From Candidatus Jettenia sp. (GTDB lineage: Bacteria > Planctomycetota > Brocadiia > Brocadiales > Brocadiaceae), in NCBI GenBank assembly GCA_021650895.1, contig CP091278.1, forward strand, positions 1 to 64,000: a stretch of 64,000 nucleotides of DNA, read 5' to 3'. Under the pieces are notes generated by a model. That model was not told the DNA's origin, searched no databases, and worked only from the letters and a program-made list of their open reading frames with translations. Positions 1 through 10,145 of this stretch are shown here, in pieces (within the stretch, counting starts at the first letter, position 1; every line of letters begins with the position of its first letter). A program made the translations under genes and the position numbers.

Positions 1-129
1 TCCCAAAAGGTTATTTTTGGTTAAGAATTACCCAGAAATCCTTGAATTTACAGGAGTCGGTTTTCAAAATGGCTTGTAGTGCCGACCTACCCTATTGACG
101 TCATTTGGGGAAACTGCGAAAATGTTTGC

Positions 130-1317
130 ATGTTTTTACGAGAAAAAACACGGACGAAAGATGGGAAAACACACCGGTATTGGAGTGTAGTAGAAAACCG
201 TCGGGTCAGCGGAAGAAAAGTGGTACAGAGGCAAATTCTCTACCTGGGAGAACTCAATGACAACCAACGTGCGGGATGGGTTCGGACGATAGAGGCTGTT
301 TCTGGTGAAGAGTCCAGGGCAAAACAACTAGCACTATTTCCGGATGACCGGGAAGAATTGCCCATATTGGACTGCGAGACCATCCGGGTGCGGTTGGACA
401 AAATAGCATTGCGCCATCCACGGCAATGGGGCGCATGCTGGTTGGGATTGTATGTATGGGATATGCTGGAACTGGATGCATTTTGGAGGGAGCGTTTGCC
501 GTCAAGCCGTAAGGGGACAAGCTGGCTCAATATGCTGAAGGCATTGACCTGTTACCGGTTAATAGATCCGGGAAGCGAATTTCGTTTTCACCGTGAGTGG
601 TGTGTGCGCAGTGCTCTGGGTGATCTGCTGGGGGAGGATTATTCATTGGCTCAGAAGGATAAGCCGTATCGTTGTTTGGATTTGCTGCTGAGGCATCGCG
701 ATGAGGTATTTGTATTTTTAAAAGGGCAATGGGGCAAACTCTTTGGAGCGAAGTATGATGTGCTCCTGTATGATTTGACAAGTACGTATTTTGAAAGTGA
801 TCCGCCGTCTGGAGATTTGGACAGTAAAAAACGTTTTGGGTATAGCCGGGACAAACGTTCGGATTGTGTTCAGGTGGTAGTGGCATTGGTGTTGACGCCG
901 GAAGGATTTCCCATGGCCTATGAAGTATATCCCGGTAATACCAGAGACACTGCAACATTAGGGGAATTTTTGGATCGGATAGAGAAACGGTATGGGAAAT
1001 TCCGTCGCACCTGGCTGATGGATCGAGGCATTCCAACGGAGGATATACTGGAAAAGATGCGCTTGAGAGGAATTGATTATTTGGTTGGGACACCCAAGGG
1101 ACATTTAACTCGTGTTGAAAAATCGTTACTGGAACAGACGTGGATTCAAGCACGAGAAAGTGTCCGCGTGAAAATTCTTCAGCAAGAATCGGAGTTCTAT
1201 GTTTATGTGGAAAGCCATGACCGGGGAGTCAAGGAACGTTCCATACGTCGCCGCAGACTGAAGCGTCTGTGGGCAAGCCTGCACGAACTTCGCAATCGAA
1301 AAGAGCATCACACGTGA
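130..1317 (+). pseudogene. IS1634-family transposase, 5' part of frameshifted gene
   Basis: This is the N-terminal two thirds of a DDE transposase of the IS1634 (IS4-like) type. It shows the N-terminal block starting MFLREKT and, further on, the DLTSTYFES, GYSRDKR and WLMDRGIPTEDI blocks typical of the family. I prefer the ATG at 130 because family members usually start at this position; the frame is also open back to a GTG at 79, inside the repeated TGTAGTGCCGACCT. The frame is lost at about 1306, where one extra base follows the GAG codon at 1303-1305. Without that base the protein runs directly into the next segment (ITRDNLLMH). A +1 shift is needed to restore it, which does not fit programmed -1 frameshifting, so this is probably an inactive copy or a sequencing insertion. 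Confidence 0.8.
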
Positions 1318-1327
1318 TAACCTGCTG

Positions 1328-1912
1328 ATGCATATTGGGGCATTGAAGAAAGAAGCCGGGCGTGACTTTGGACTGGTTCGTATCTCTCTGCCAAAGCCAC
1401 AGGAACCGGTGAATGAGAATACGTTCCATTTCAGCCTGGATCGGGAACGCCTGAGGCGAACGTTGCGGCGCGAAGGACGCTATCTGCTTCGTTCCAACAT
1501 GCAGGCTGCTTCGCCTGAAACGATCTGGGAAACTTATCTGCTGTTGACCCGGATTGAACAGGCATTTAAGGATTTGAAGGGATCGCTTTCCCTCCGCCCC
1601 ATATGGCACCAGTTGGAAAGGAGAATTGAAGCCCATATTTTTGTTTCCTTTTTGGCTTTTTGTCTCCACACGATGCTAAGAAATCTTGCACGGGGAAGAG
1701 CCGCAGGGCTGACATCTGAAGCAATTTTAGAAAAACTCTCAACCATTCAAATGATCGATGTTCATTTACCGACCACGGATGGCCGTCACATTGTCATGAG
1801 CCGCTATAGCCAGCCGGATAAGGATATTTCTCTCCTTTTAGCACAATTGGGATTGACGCTTCCTGAACAACCGCCACCCAAGGTTTATGCATCAGGACAA
1901 ATTGGGCTGTAG
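1328..1912 (+). pseudogene. IS1634-family transposase, 3' part of frameshifted gene
   Basis: This is the C-terminal third of the same transposase, in the next frame. It contains the GxLxLRPIWHQ-type segment and the RIEAHIFVSFLAFCL block that carries the last part of the DDE catalytic domain in IS4-like enzymes. The reading frame is continuous with the 5' part if the single base at about 1306 is removed. The stop codon lies inside the right copy of the TGTAGTGCCGACCT repeat. There is no ribosome-binding site of its own, so it is unlikely to be translated independently. Confidence 0.78.
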
Positions 1913-2005
1913 TGCCGACCTTTTCCCATAACCCCTTGAATTTACTGGCTCACCGGCTTGTCTACCCCTCGAATTGCGAAGGTCGGGTTAACTTGACAGA
2001 ACATT

Positions 2006-2056
2006 AAATTTAAAAGGCGCTTTTGTATCATATCGATACAAAAACGCCTTAAATTT
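2006..2056. terminator. strong hairpin terminator
   Basis: A nearly perfect inverted repeat has arms at 2006-2029 and 2035-2056. The core reads AAGGCG followed by TTTTGTATC, and the complementary sequence lies on the other side of a 5-nt loop. T-rich and A-rich runs flank the stem. It lies just past the 3' end of the minus-strand metal-binding protein gene (stop at 2099), so it most likely terminates that gene and may also work for the transposase side. Confidence 0.75.
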
Positions 2057-2098
2057 TATGATATCTATTTTTTGATAAATTATAAAATGCGTGTTTTC

Positions 2099-2404
2099 TT
2101 AGTGATGGTGATGTTCTGTTTTCTCACAGCATTTTTCATTTCCTTCTTTACTACTCTTTTTAAATGTGGCCTCACAACTTTTGCAACATAACGTAACCGT
2201 TTTTCCTTCGCATTCTACCGATATTCCTTCATCTTTTTCAACGACTTTTCCACAAACAACACATTTAGTTTCCGCTCTTTCAGAGGCAGAAGCCTCTTTA
2301 CCGCCACAACAACCTTCACCTGCAAAGGTAGTTTTAATAGCATAAGAGGTAATTAATACACAGGTAATTCCCATAACACTGAAAAAATATCCAATACGTT
2401 TCAT
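2099..2404 (-). CDS. small secreted Cys/His-rich metal-binding (TRASH/YHS-like) protein
   Basis: A 101-residue protein with a signal peptide (hydrophobic stretch about residues 5-22, likely cleavage after the Ala at 28) and a compact cysteine-rich domain. Visible ligands are C32-C33, the C48-x2-C51 pair, C65, and the C73-C74-x2-C77 group, followed by C92-C93. The protein ends in a run of four histidines. The CxxC then CCxxC arrangement resembles TRASH/YHS-type domains, which bind copper, zinc or other soft metals. It should sit in the periplasm or an equivalent compartment and bind or sense metal. It stands alone, with its own terminator. The exact metal and role are not shown by the sequence. 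Confidence 0.65.
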   Translation of the reverse strand: MKRIGYFFSVMGITCVLITSYAIKTTFAGEGCCGGKEASASERAETKCVVCGKVVEKDEGISVECEGKTVTLCCKSCEATFKKSSKEGNEKCCEKTEHHHH

Positions 2405-2537
2405 CCCTTTTCTCCTTTCAAAATAGTAACTTATCTATGATACAGATATAATAAATACTACCTACTATAAAGTATTTTAGTTGCTAATAAGAACAAAATT
2501 ATCTCCCCGAAAGTTTCAAAATTCTCAAATTCTTAAC

Positions 2538-3446
2538 TTAACCTATTGATGTACGATTTCTTCCGGAAATTTTGCTACAGTACATAAGCTTATCAGACCG
2601 TTCCAATAATGTGTTTACCGTATCATCCGGTTGCGCAATTGTAGCGCCAATAGAGATAGTAACCTGGATAATATCTGATCCTATAGGAAAACTGGAATGT
2701 CCAACAAGGGCATGAAGCTTCTTTGAAATAAAATGCAATCGTTCTTTATCAACATTTGGAGTGATTGCGATAAATTCTTCTCCACCCCAGCGGCCTACAA
2801 TATCAGATGTCCTAACAGAATGTAATAGTGTCTTCGTTACCATTTTCAATACCTTATCTCCAACACTATGGCCATATGCATCGTTTATTTTCTTGAAGTG
2901 ATCAATATCCATGAAGAAAATTCCAAAAGATCTGCCGTATCGGCACAATTCATCCAATTTGCTTTGTATGCTCATCTCGATATAGCGTCTGTTTGCCAAC
3001 TCTGTAAGTGGATCGAGTAATGCCATTTTCTCAAGGTCTTTAATTCTCTGATTAATGAGAAGCTTTGGTGTATTATCACTGAATATTTCAACTGCCCCGG
3101 TAATATGCTCGTTTGAGTCGAGAAGTGGTGCTGTACGTACGAAAACAGGTATCCGATGTCCTTTTTTGTGTTGGATATATACTTCTACTTCTCGGGGCCT
3201 ATAATCCCTTATTGTTTCAAACAATGGACATGCCGTTGTATAAAATTTAATACCACACGTATCAACATGATTGAGCACAGTATCGACACATCGTTTCCCT
3301 ACTACCTCAGAACTCATATATCCGGTAATTTTTTCTGCCCCTTTATTCCAGTAAAGAATCTTTCTTGTACAATCAACAAAGTAAACCCCATCATACAGGA
3401 TTTCCAGGAGATGTTTATATAGATTGTTATCTACAGATGCTGTCAT
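2538..3446 (-). CDS. PAS-GGDEF diguanylate cyclase
   Basis: A 302-residue cytoplasmic protein with no membrane segment. An N-terminal PAS domain spans about residues 12-125, with the typical ILYWNKGAEKITGY core. A GGDEF domain follows at about 137-302. The active-site loop is GGEEF (221-225), which is a catalytically competent form. The inhibitory RxxD site is present as RTSD (212-215), exactly five residues before GGEEF, so feedback inhibition by c-di-GMP is expected. It should make c-di-GMP from two GTP in response to a signal felt by the PAS domain. The window also holds a predicted c-di-GMP riboswitch at about 40.2 kb, so this enzyme could feed that switch, although nothing links the two directly. 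Cysteines in the PAS domain (C26, C53, C64, C73) could bind a cofactor. Confidence 0.88.
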   Translation of the reverse strand: MTASVDNNLYKHLLEILYDGVYFVDCTRKILYWNKGAEKITGYMSSEVVGKRCVDTVLNHVDTCGIKFYTTACPLFETIRDYRPREVEVYIQHKKGHRIPVFVRTAPLLDSNEHITGAVEIFSDNTPKLLINQRIKDLEKMALLDPLTELANRRYIEMSIQSKLDELCRYGRSFGIFFMDIDHFKKINDAYGHSVGDKVLKMVTKTLLHSVRTSDIVGRWGGEEFIAITPNVDKERLHFISKKLHALVGHSSFPIGSDIIQVTISIGATIAQPDDTVNTLLERSDKLMYCSKISGRNRTSIG

Positions 3447-3485
3447 TCGAATGTATCCAATATAAACGGAGTTTTCAGGTAATTT

Positions 3486-4862
3486 TTACTTTTTCTCTTT
3501 TACATCACTTGCACAGCGAAACCCTAATGCCTGGTTAAACAAATCAGGTTGTTCCGATTTTCTCGTGTTAGTTCGTACCTGGAATGGCTGAGAAAAACGA
3601 GATCCCCCCCGTATTACGCGCCTGATGCCGTTATCAGGACCTTTAGGGTTTTGATGTGGGGATTCAGCATAATACGTATTCAGATACCAATCGGCACACC
3701 ACTCATGAACGCTGCCGGCCATATCGTAGCAGCCGTAAATACTCTTTCCGCTTTCTACACTTCCCACGGGCTTGGGGTCTCCGCTGAGATTGCATCGGGC
3801 GGGATTCCACTCATTTCCCCAGGGAAACTTTCTTCCATCCAATCCCCGCGCTGCCTTTTCCCATTCAGCCTCGGTAGGTAACCGTTTCCCTGCCCAGGCA
3901 GCATACGCATAGGCATCATACCAATCAATTCTAACAATAGGGTAATCCGGAACGTTATAGTACTCGTTTTCCCAGAATCTTGGGGTATGATCTTTCCCAC
4001 TTGGTTCTCCCTTAAAACATTTGCTATGATCGTTTGTCTTTTTCATATACTCTAAAAATTCCCAGTATTGGGCATTTGTTACTTCATAGCGGTCAATTTT
4101 AAATGCATCCAAATAGACCTTATGTTCCGGAAATGCGTCTTCTCTGGCTTCATTCGTCCCCATAGTAAACTCGCCTGCCGGTATGGTAACGCTTCCATAT
4201 TTTTGTTTCTGCTCAATCAACGCCTTCTTCATGGTTTCATCCCGATTTTTGAAAGTATCCCGAAGATTCTTCTGCTTCTCCAGCGCTTGTTTTAGAATGA
4301 TGATATAACTTTGTACCTCCGTGAGATCGGTAGCATCCGGCGCGAGTACGATATACTTTTGTAAATGCTGTATTGCCTTTTCCGCGCTTCCTAATTTGCC
4401 ATAAACCCAACCCATGTTATAATGAAGCGCCGGAAAATCAGAAAACATTTCTTCCGCTTTTTTGTATGACTCTATCGCTAAATCATATGATTCGGCATCG
4501 CAATGGTCATTGCCTTCTTTATAATATTTTTTAGCAATTTCTTTCTTGTTTTCTATAGCGTCTGTTTCCTGAGGGGGAGATACCTCAGAAGGTGAAACAA
4601 GTTTCTTTCCGTGTTCTTTACAGAATTTTTCTCCCGGAGCCCCTTCTTTATTGCAATCAGGGCATACCATCTTTCCTGGTATCTCTACTAATTTTGATCC
4701 GTCTTCAGCGCAAAATTTTGTCTTTTCTGAATACACCTTATTACATGTCGGGCATTTTTTGGTTATTGCAGGTGAAGTAGATATCTCGGCGTGAAGACCT
4801 GAGATCGAAATAAAGTATGATACCATGATGTAAAATACAGGGATATAAAATTTTTTTTTCAT
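3486..4862 (-). CDS. zinc-ribbon / TPR / SUMF1-type (formylglycine-generating-enzyme-like) protein
   Basis: A 458-residue exported protein. It has an N-terminal signal-like segment (about 5-22), two small zinc-ribbon-like motifs (C37-x2-C40 with C51; C67-x2-C70 with C81 and H84), two or three TPR helices (about 108-190) and a C-terminal FGE-sulfatase/SUMF1 domain (about 222-455). Recognisable SUMF1 blocks are IPAGEFTMG, FKIDRYEVTNAQYWEF, GKRLPTEAEWEKAARG, MAGSVHEWCADWY and the RGGSRF region near the end. SUMF1-type domains include true sulfatase activators and many carbohydrate- or ligand-binding relatives. I cannot tell which applies, and there is no sulfatase gene nearby. The combination of zinc ribbons and TPRs suggests a protein-interaction role outside the cytoplasm. 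Confidence 0.78.
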   Translation of the reverse strand: MKKKFYIPVFYIMVSYFISISGLHAEISTSPAITKKCPTCNKVYSEKTKFCAEDGSKLVEIPGKMVCPDCNKEGAPGEKFCKEHGKKLVSPSEVSPPQETDAIENKKEIAKKYYKEGNDHCDAESYDLAIESYKKAEEMFSDFPALHYNMGWVYGKLGSAEKAIQHLQKYIVLAPDATDLTEVQSYIIILKQALEKQKNLRDTFKNRDETMKKALIEQKQKYGSVTIPAGEFTMGTNEAREDAFPEHKVYLDAFKIDRYEVTNAQYWEFLEYMKKTNDHSKCFKGEPSGKDHTPRFWENEYYNVPDYPIVRIDWYDAYAYAAWAGKRLPTEAEWEKAARGLDGRKFPWGNEWNPARCNLSGDPKPVGSVESGKSIYGCYDMAGSVHEWCADWYLNTYYAESPHQNPKGPDNGIRRVIRGGSRFSQPFQVRTNTRKSEQPDLFNQALGFRCASDVKEKK

Positions 4863-4960
4863 GAATTCCTTACCTTAATGCCAAAACTTAACCGTAAAAA
4901 TACTGAACCATTGAAAAATTATTCTTTGGAATCTGAGGAGATGAAAAATCTCTTAACTTC

Positions 4961-7651
4961 TCACATTCTGCACTCAAGATCGTGCAAAATGAGTCTTACC
5001 TTACCAATCTGATCTAACAATTCCTTCTGGCGATTCTGTTCCATTGCTACAACATGCGCGGGTGCCCTTGCAACAAAATTTTGATTTTCCAGCTTACGCC
5101 TTACCACGAGTAAATGGTCTTCCAGTTGTTTTAAATGCTTTAGTTGCCGCTCTTTTTCAGCCATCGGATCTATAATACCTGTAAGCGGCACAAATGCTTG
5201 TATCTGTCCAATAACTTCAGAAGCAGAGTTAATGGGTTTCGTAAGATTTTTACCAATCTCTAAATGTTCAAGGTTGGCCATTCGCCTAAGGAGGTCTGTA
5301 TGCTCTTTCAATTCGAACTCGCCATTTTCTGAAAAAGAGATCACAGCATTCAATTTTTGTTTTTCCATGATATTCATTTTACTCCGTATATTCCGAATAG
5401 CACGGATAATATCCTGCAGGATGACCATGGTTTTTTCGATATGATCTCCATATTGTTTTGTCGCCCTGGGCCAGGTATTACAGATAATGGCCTTACCGTG
5501 TATATCATCCCCAATATCAATTTTATTTTCAGAAATAGTTTGCTTTAAATTTTGCCACAATTCTTCTGTAATAAAAGGAATAAAAGGATGTAACATACGG
5601 AGCATTTGATTAAATACCCCTGCCAATACTGTTTGTGCTACCTTTTTATCCCTGGGACTTACCGGCTCATAGAGACGAGCTTTAACGATTTCCAGGTACC
5701 AATCGCAGAAGGCGTGCCACATAAAATCATAGATTTTCATGGCCGCATCATTAAACTTGAATTGTTCTAGAGATGAAGTACAGGCCTCAATTGTTGCATC
5801 TAACCGGTTGAGTATCCACATGTCTTCAAATTGATAATCTCCGGGTTCAATGGTAATCTCTTTCGGACATTCTTCTTCTAAATTCATCATAACAAACCGT
5901 GCTGCATTCCAGAGTTTATTCGTAAAGTTACGACCCATCTCAAATTTGCTTTCCGAAAGTTTTATATCCTGGCCTTCCGTAGTTAGGATAATAATCGAAA
6001 ATCGCACAGCATCTGCTCCATAGGTATCAATCATAACAAGGGGATCAATGCCGTTCCCCAGCGATTTGCTCATTTTCCTTCCCTGTTCATCGAGGATTGT
6101 ACCATGGATGTAGACATTAGAGAAAGGGACTTGATGCATCATTTCGAGTCCCATCATAACCATTCGGGCTACCCAGAAATAGATAATTCCCCGGTCAGTA
6201 ACAAGGGTAGACGTAGGGTAGTAATACAGTAATTCAGGTGTTTCCTTAGGCCACCCCATTGTGGAAAAAGGCCATAGAGCAGAACTGAACCATGTATCAA
6301 GTACATCTTCATCTTGTTTCAATTGAGTACTACCACATTTTGAACATTTCATAGGTGTTTCACGTGCTACTGTGGTTGCCCTGCACTCTTGACAATACCA
6401 GGCAGGAATACGATGCCCCCACCAGATTTGTCTTGAGATACACCAATCCCGGACATTTTCCAGCCAACTTAAGTATATCTTTTCCCATCGATCAGGGAAG
6501 AATGTTATAGACTTTTCCTGTGTTGTCTTTATCGCTGCATCTGCAAGGGGACGCATCTTTACAAACCACTGATCAGAGATATAAGGTTCAATGACGGTAT
6601 GGCATCGGTAACAATGCCCAACTGAATGCTTATGAGGGGCGACATTTTCAATGTATTTTTTTAATTTTAATTCTTCTACCAGAGCATTTCTGCACTCAAA
6701 ACGATCCAGTCCTTCGTAATCGCCTGCATTCTCATTCATAATCCCATTCTCATGCATAATAACAATGGGGGTTAACGTATGGCGTTTGCCAATCTCAAAG
6801 TCATTAGGATCGTGAGCAGGTGTAACTTTAACTGCACCGGTTCCAAAAGATGGATCTACAAAATCATCGGCAATAATTGGCAATTCCCGCCCGATAATAG
6901 GGAGGGTAAGGATTTCACCTATCATATCCTTAAAGCGGTCATCTTTCGGGTTAACGGCTACAGCAACATCACCCAGCATGGTTTCAGGGCGTGTTGTTGC
7001 TACGATAAAATAGAGATGCGGAGCGTCCCTGAACGGATATTTTATATACCACAGATTCCCCTCATGTTCTTCATGCTCGACCTCATCATCGGCTAAAGCT
7101 GTACAGCATCGGGGACACCAGTTAATCATGTATTTGCCTTTATAGATTAAGCCCTTCTCAAACAATCTCACAAATGCTTCTTTTACTGCGGTTGAGAGGC
7201 CTTCATCCATCGTAAATCTTTCTCGGTTCCAGTCGCATGAGCTTCCCAGTTTTTTCAATTGTTTAATAATAGTTGAGCCGTACTGATTTTTCCATTTCCA
7301 GACCTCTTCTATAAAACGTTCCCGTCCCAGATGTTCACGCTTTTTGTGTTTAGCTGCTAATTCCCGTTCAACTACATTTTGAGTAGCAATGCCTGCATGG
7401 TCCGTACCAGGCATCCACAGGGTGTTGTATCCCTGCATGCGTCTCCATCGGATCAAAATATCTTGAATAATATTGTTTAAGGCGTGTCCCATATGAAGCA
7501 CACCAGTAACATTTGGAGGAGGAATAACAATAGTATATGGTTTCTGAGAGGGGTTTGGTTCACTATGAAAAAACCCTTTTTCCTTCCAAAACTGATACCA
7601 TTTGTCGTCTATCTCTTTTGGGTTGTATTGTGTTGACAGTTTTGTCCGCAT
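4961..7651 (-). CDS. valS: valyl-tRNA synthetase
   Basis: An 896-residue class I aminoacyl-tRNA synthetase that charges tRNA-Val. The HIGH-type signature is HMGH (53-56), preceded by IPPPNVTGVL, and the KMSKS loop (KMSKSLGNGIDP) lies near residue 525. The GTDHAGIATQ block of the catalytic core, the editing domain with TTRPETMLGD, a tRNA-anticodon-binding helical region and the C-terminal coiled coil that is characteristic of ValS (about 820-890) are all visible. The length is normal for bacterial ValS. The downstream gap to the next minus-strand gene is about 100 bp, so it is probably transcribed alone. Confidence 0.97.
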   Translation of the reverse strand: MRTKLSTQYNPKEIDDKWYQFWKEKGFFHSEPNPSQKPYTIVIPPPNVTGVLHMGHALNNIIQDILIRWRRMQGYNTLWMPGTDHAGIATQNVVERELAAKHKKREHLGRERFIEEVWKWKNQYGSTIIKQLKKLGSSCDWNRERFTMDEGLSTAVKEAFVRLFEKGLIYKGKYMINWCPRCCTALADDEVEHEEHEGNLWYIKYPFRDAPHLYFIVATTRPETMLGDVAVAVNPKDDRFKDMIGEILTLPIIGRELPIIADDFVDPSFGTGAVKVTPAHDPNDFEIGKRHTLTPIVIMHENGIMNENAGDYEGLDRFECRNALVEELKLKKYIENVAPHKHSVGHCYRCHTVIEPYISDQWFVKMRPLADAAIKTTQEKSITFFPDRWEKIYLSWLENVRDWCISRQIWWGHRIPAWYCQECRATTVARETPMKCSKCGSTQLKQDEDVLDTWFSSALWPFSTMGWPKETPELLYYYPTSTLVTDRGIIYFWVARMVMMGLEMMHQVPFSNVYIHGTILDEQGRKMSKSLGNGIDPLVMIDTYGADAVRFSIIILTTEGQDIKLSESKFEMGRNFTNKLWNAARFVMMNLEEECPKEITIEPGDYQFEDMWILNRLDATIEACTSSLEQFKFNDAAMKIYDFMWHAFCDWYLEIVKARLYEPVSPRDKKVAQTVLAGVFNQMLRMLHPFIPFITEELWQNLKQTISENKIDIGDDIHGKAIICNTWPRATKQYGDHIEKTMVILQDIIRAIRNIRSKMNIMEKQKLNAVISFSENGEFELKEHTDLLRRMANLEHLEIGKNLTKPINSASEVIGQIQAFVPLTGIIDPMAEKERQLKHLKQLEDHLLVVRRKLENQNFVARAPAHVVAMEQNRQKELLDQIGKVRLILHDLECRM

Positions 7652-7744
7652 GGTTTTTATTTTGTAACCTTTTTGTCAGAAATATATACAAATCTCCGTA
7701 AATAATAAACAATCATTGTATTGAATAAACCTCTTATATTCAAG

Positions 7745-9874
7745 TTATTCTATTTCAAAAAGAGTGACTGAATAGGTGATCTTAGTCCCGCCACGCTCAA
7801 TCTCCACATTACAGGTATCGCCAAACTGCTTTGTTTGTAAATAATGGACCAGATCCATGACATTTTTTGCTACTCTTCCATCAATTGATAAGATACTATC
7901 ACCTACCATGAAACCTGCCTTTTCAGCAGGACTGTTCTGGCCTATTTCCTGGATAACTAATTTATCGTCGCTTGTTTTTTGAAGTTGTACTCCCAGGTAT
8001 ACCATCTTTTTTTCCTTTTCTACCGGTGGGATAGCCCAAACAAAATCGGCTGGTTCCAGGGGGATGTCTGTTGAAAACAAGTCTTGATTACCCGTCGGTT
8101 TTCCCTCAGTGAATTCGGCCGGATAGATGGTGTAATAGGGGAGAGGAGTGCGGCGAAACACCCTTTTCGGGATTCCAAAATCATACACAATATGGCCATT
8201 CCCTACAAAGGTGAGAAACTTCTTATCTTTCCCTTCCCATGAGGATAAATAATCTACAATCGTCTGAGCCATGTATTCCTCCCATAAAGATTGTACATCA
8301 TTATATCTTTCAAAATCTGTTGAACTACCTACATGTTCCATAATGGCTTTTTTCAAATAGATTCTATGAAAGAAATCGGTTGTATCAATTTCCGGCAATT
8401 TTTTTTTCTCTTCCTCGCTCAAATTTTTCAACCCCTTATTGTGCAGCATTTTTACCAATTCCTTGGGTGCATTCAGGGCGATTATGGGGATTTTCTTTTC
8501 TCGGGCAAAGTCAAAGATGTCTTTGTACAAAGAATAATCATATCCCCACTCTTTATCCCATCGTGTATCCTCAAGAAATTTTTCCTCGTCAATCTCTCCT
8601 GCAACCCACTGGTCTAAAAAAGGTTGGTATGGTCTTGTAAACATCTCCATACCAATGGCTATGTTACTCCCAAATTTTTCATAGTATGCCTGAAGCACCT
8701 TTAGCTGCACCTGGTGGGCTGCCCTATTCGCGTGGGTTTCGCCAACGTAGAGCACACTTGCACAATCAAAAAAACGGGTAAGGTCAGAAAATTGTACCTT
8801 TTCACCCGTTGGGATATGGACAATATCATGGTGAGCGACCTGTGATGGGAAGTTTTTTAATCTATCTGCTTCTGAAAAGGCGTACATAGGTAATAAAAAA
8901 TTACTTGTTAAAAGAAATAATATAGTTTTGGAAAAACCCTTCATCCAAAGATGTTTAGCAAGACTCTTCATGACCTTAAAGGTATTAAATCCTATTGGCA
9001 CGAGTTTTGGAAGTATAAAATCCGATATCTTCACGGTGGACAATGATTTGCCAAAAATCTCTATGTTAGTCATATTTTGTTCTCCTATGTTATGTAGCTT
9101 GGCGGCTTTTAGAAGAGGTACCTGAGATGGTGAAACGCAGAGGACCTCTGCCAGGACACGGTCAATGGCGATGCAGTCAATACCTCCGAGGATTAAAGAA
9201 ACCTGTCTGGGTGTTCCACCCGTTGGCCCATGTTTTTCCATAGCCATAACGGCATCCACGATGGTAAAAGTAGGTTTCACAGCCTGGTAATTTGCTAAGA
9301 GCATTTCTGTATACCAGCTCAGGTCATCATGCGACTGAAGATGCCGCCATGCCTTTCTCTTGCCGCTGACACATCCGTACATATTCTTCACTGCGGCGGT
9401 ATAGAGCAATTGCACATGGGCTTTCAGTTTGGGAAGGTTTATGATGGTATCTACATCCAACGCCTTACCAGAAACGGTGAGTGAAAATGATTTTCCTCCG
9501 CATTTTGTTTTTATCCTGCGTGGCATATTAAGTTCGATAATCTCGATACCATGCTCCTTTGCAAAGTGGTCAAGACCTATCCGCCTTGCAATTTTTGAGA
9601 CAGAACCAAAAGCAGGACTATCACCAATAATGGGTGTGGCCCCCATCTCCAGTATCTTTTTGGCTATCACTTCTATGATTATAGGATGAGTAACCGCACA
9701 TTCTTCAGGCGTGCTCTCCTTTATAAAATTTGGTTTTAATAATACCCGTGTTCCCTTTTTTATAATGCTCTGGATACCGCCAAAATGCTGAAAAATCTGA
9801 TCGATAGCGGAAATGACCTTTTCTTTATCATAATCCTCGCAGTAAACAATAGATACGCCTGTCGTACGTGTCAT
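7745..9874 (-). CDS. DUF362 - ChaN-like - PDZ fusion protein with an internal membrane segment
   Basis: A 709-residue protein made of three recognisable parts. Residues 1-300 are a DUF362 domain (VLLKPNFIKESTPEECAVTHP at the start, INLPKLKAHVQ, MYGCVSGKRKAWRH). Residues 311-334 (from MKGFSKTI to MYAFSEA) look exactly like a signal peptide or signal anchor placed in the middle of the chain. Residues 345-600 are ChaN-like (VLYVGETHANRAAHQVQ, NGHIVYDFGIP); ChaN proteins are iron- or heme-related lipoproteins in other bacteria. Residues 622-709 form a PDZ domain (LGVQLQ, SPAEKAGFMVGDSILSIDG). The likely topology is DUF362 in the cytoplasm and ChaN-PDZ outside. A second start at M311 (near 8944) is possible but has no clear ribosome-binding site. 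Confidence 0.8.
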   Translation of the reverse strand: MTRTTGVSIVYCEDYDKEKVISAIDQIFQHFGGIQSIIKKGTRVLLKPNFIKESTPEECAVTHPIIIEVIAKKILEMGATPIIGDSPAFGSVSKIARRIGLDHFAKEHGIEIIELNMPRRIKTKCGGKSFSLTVSGKALDVDTIINLPKLKAHVQLLYTAAVKNMYGCVSGKRKAWRHLQSHDDLSWYTEMLLANYQAVKPTFTIVDAVMAMEKHGPTGGTPRQVSLILGGIDCIAIDRVLAEVLCVSPSQVPLLKAAKLHNIGEQNMTNIEIFGKSLSTVKISDFILPKLVPIGFNTFKVMKSLAKHLWMKGFSKTILFLLTSNFLLPMYAFSEADRLKNFPSQVAHHDIVHIPTGEKVQFSDLTRFFDCASVLYVGETHANRAAHQVQLKVLQAYYEKFGSNIAIGMEMFTRPYQPFLDQWVAGEIDEEKFLEDTRWDKEWGYDYSLYKDIFDFAREKKIPIIALNAPKELVKMLHNKGLKNLSEEEKKKLPEIDTTDFFHRIYLKKAIMEHVGSSTDFERYNDVQSLWEEYMAQTIVDYLSSWEGKDKKFLTFVGNGHIVYDFGIPKRVFRRTPLPYYTIYPAEFTEGKPTGNQDLFSTDIPLEPADFVWAIPPVEKEKKMVYLGVQLQKTSDDKLVIQEIGQNSPAEKAGFMVGDSILSIDGRVAKNVMDLVHYLQTKQFGDTCNVEIERGGTKITYSVTLFEIE

Positions 9875-10145
9875 ACATGAACCTGAAATGATACTTTAAT
9901 ATGATATACAGCAAAATTGAATTACAACTACTATACTATTTTTTTGTTGTTAATCAAATATTTTGCTAAAAATGACTTTTTTGTTAAGTATAATGAGAAA
10001 TGAGTATTATCGGTACGTGCTGGAAGGGTGAGGTTACTATTATTTTTCCGATAAGATTTATTCCCTATGAGAGTATAATAAAAACAGTGCAAGATTATGA
10101 TCTCAGCCACCTTATTATTCCCTTCATCTTTTGAAAAGGAGACTT

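Larger units (their letters stand above)
40..1945 (+). mobile_element. IS1634-type insertion sequence, boundaries uncertain
   Basis: This region holds a frameshifted IS1634-family transposase. Two short sequences occur on both sides of it in direct orientation: TGTAGTGCCGACCT at 75-88 and 1908-1921, and CCTTGAATTTAC at 40-51 and 1934-1945. I could not identify a clear terminal inverted repeat, and the left end lies very near the start of the window, so the true ends are unknown. The two repeats appear in opposite order on the two sides, which is not what a simple target-site duplication would give. Confidence 0.55.

Noticed and set aside
527..1153. 208-codon minus-strand frame inside the transposase
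   Set aside because: It is antisense to a clearly recognisable transposase and has no known domain.
1291..1330. Programmed frameshift in the transposase
   Set aside because: Restoring the frame needs a +1 shift, and the A-rich site near 1300 would favour -1; a simple indel is more likely.
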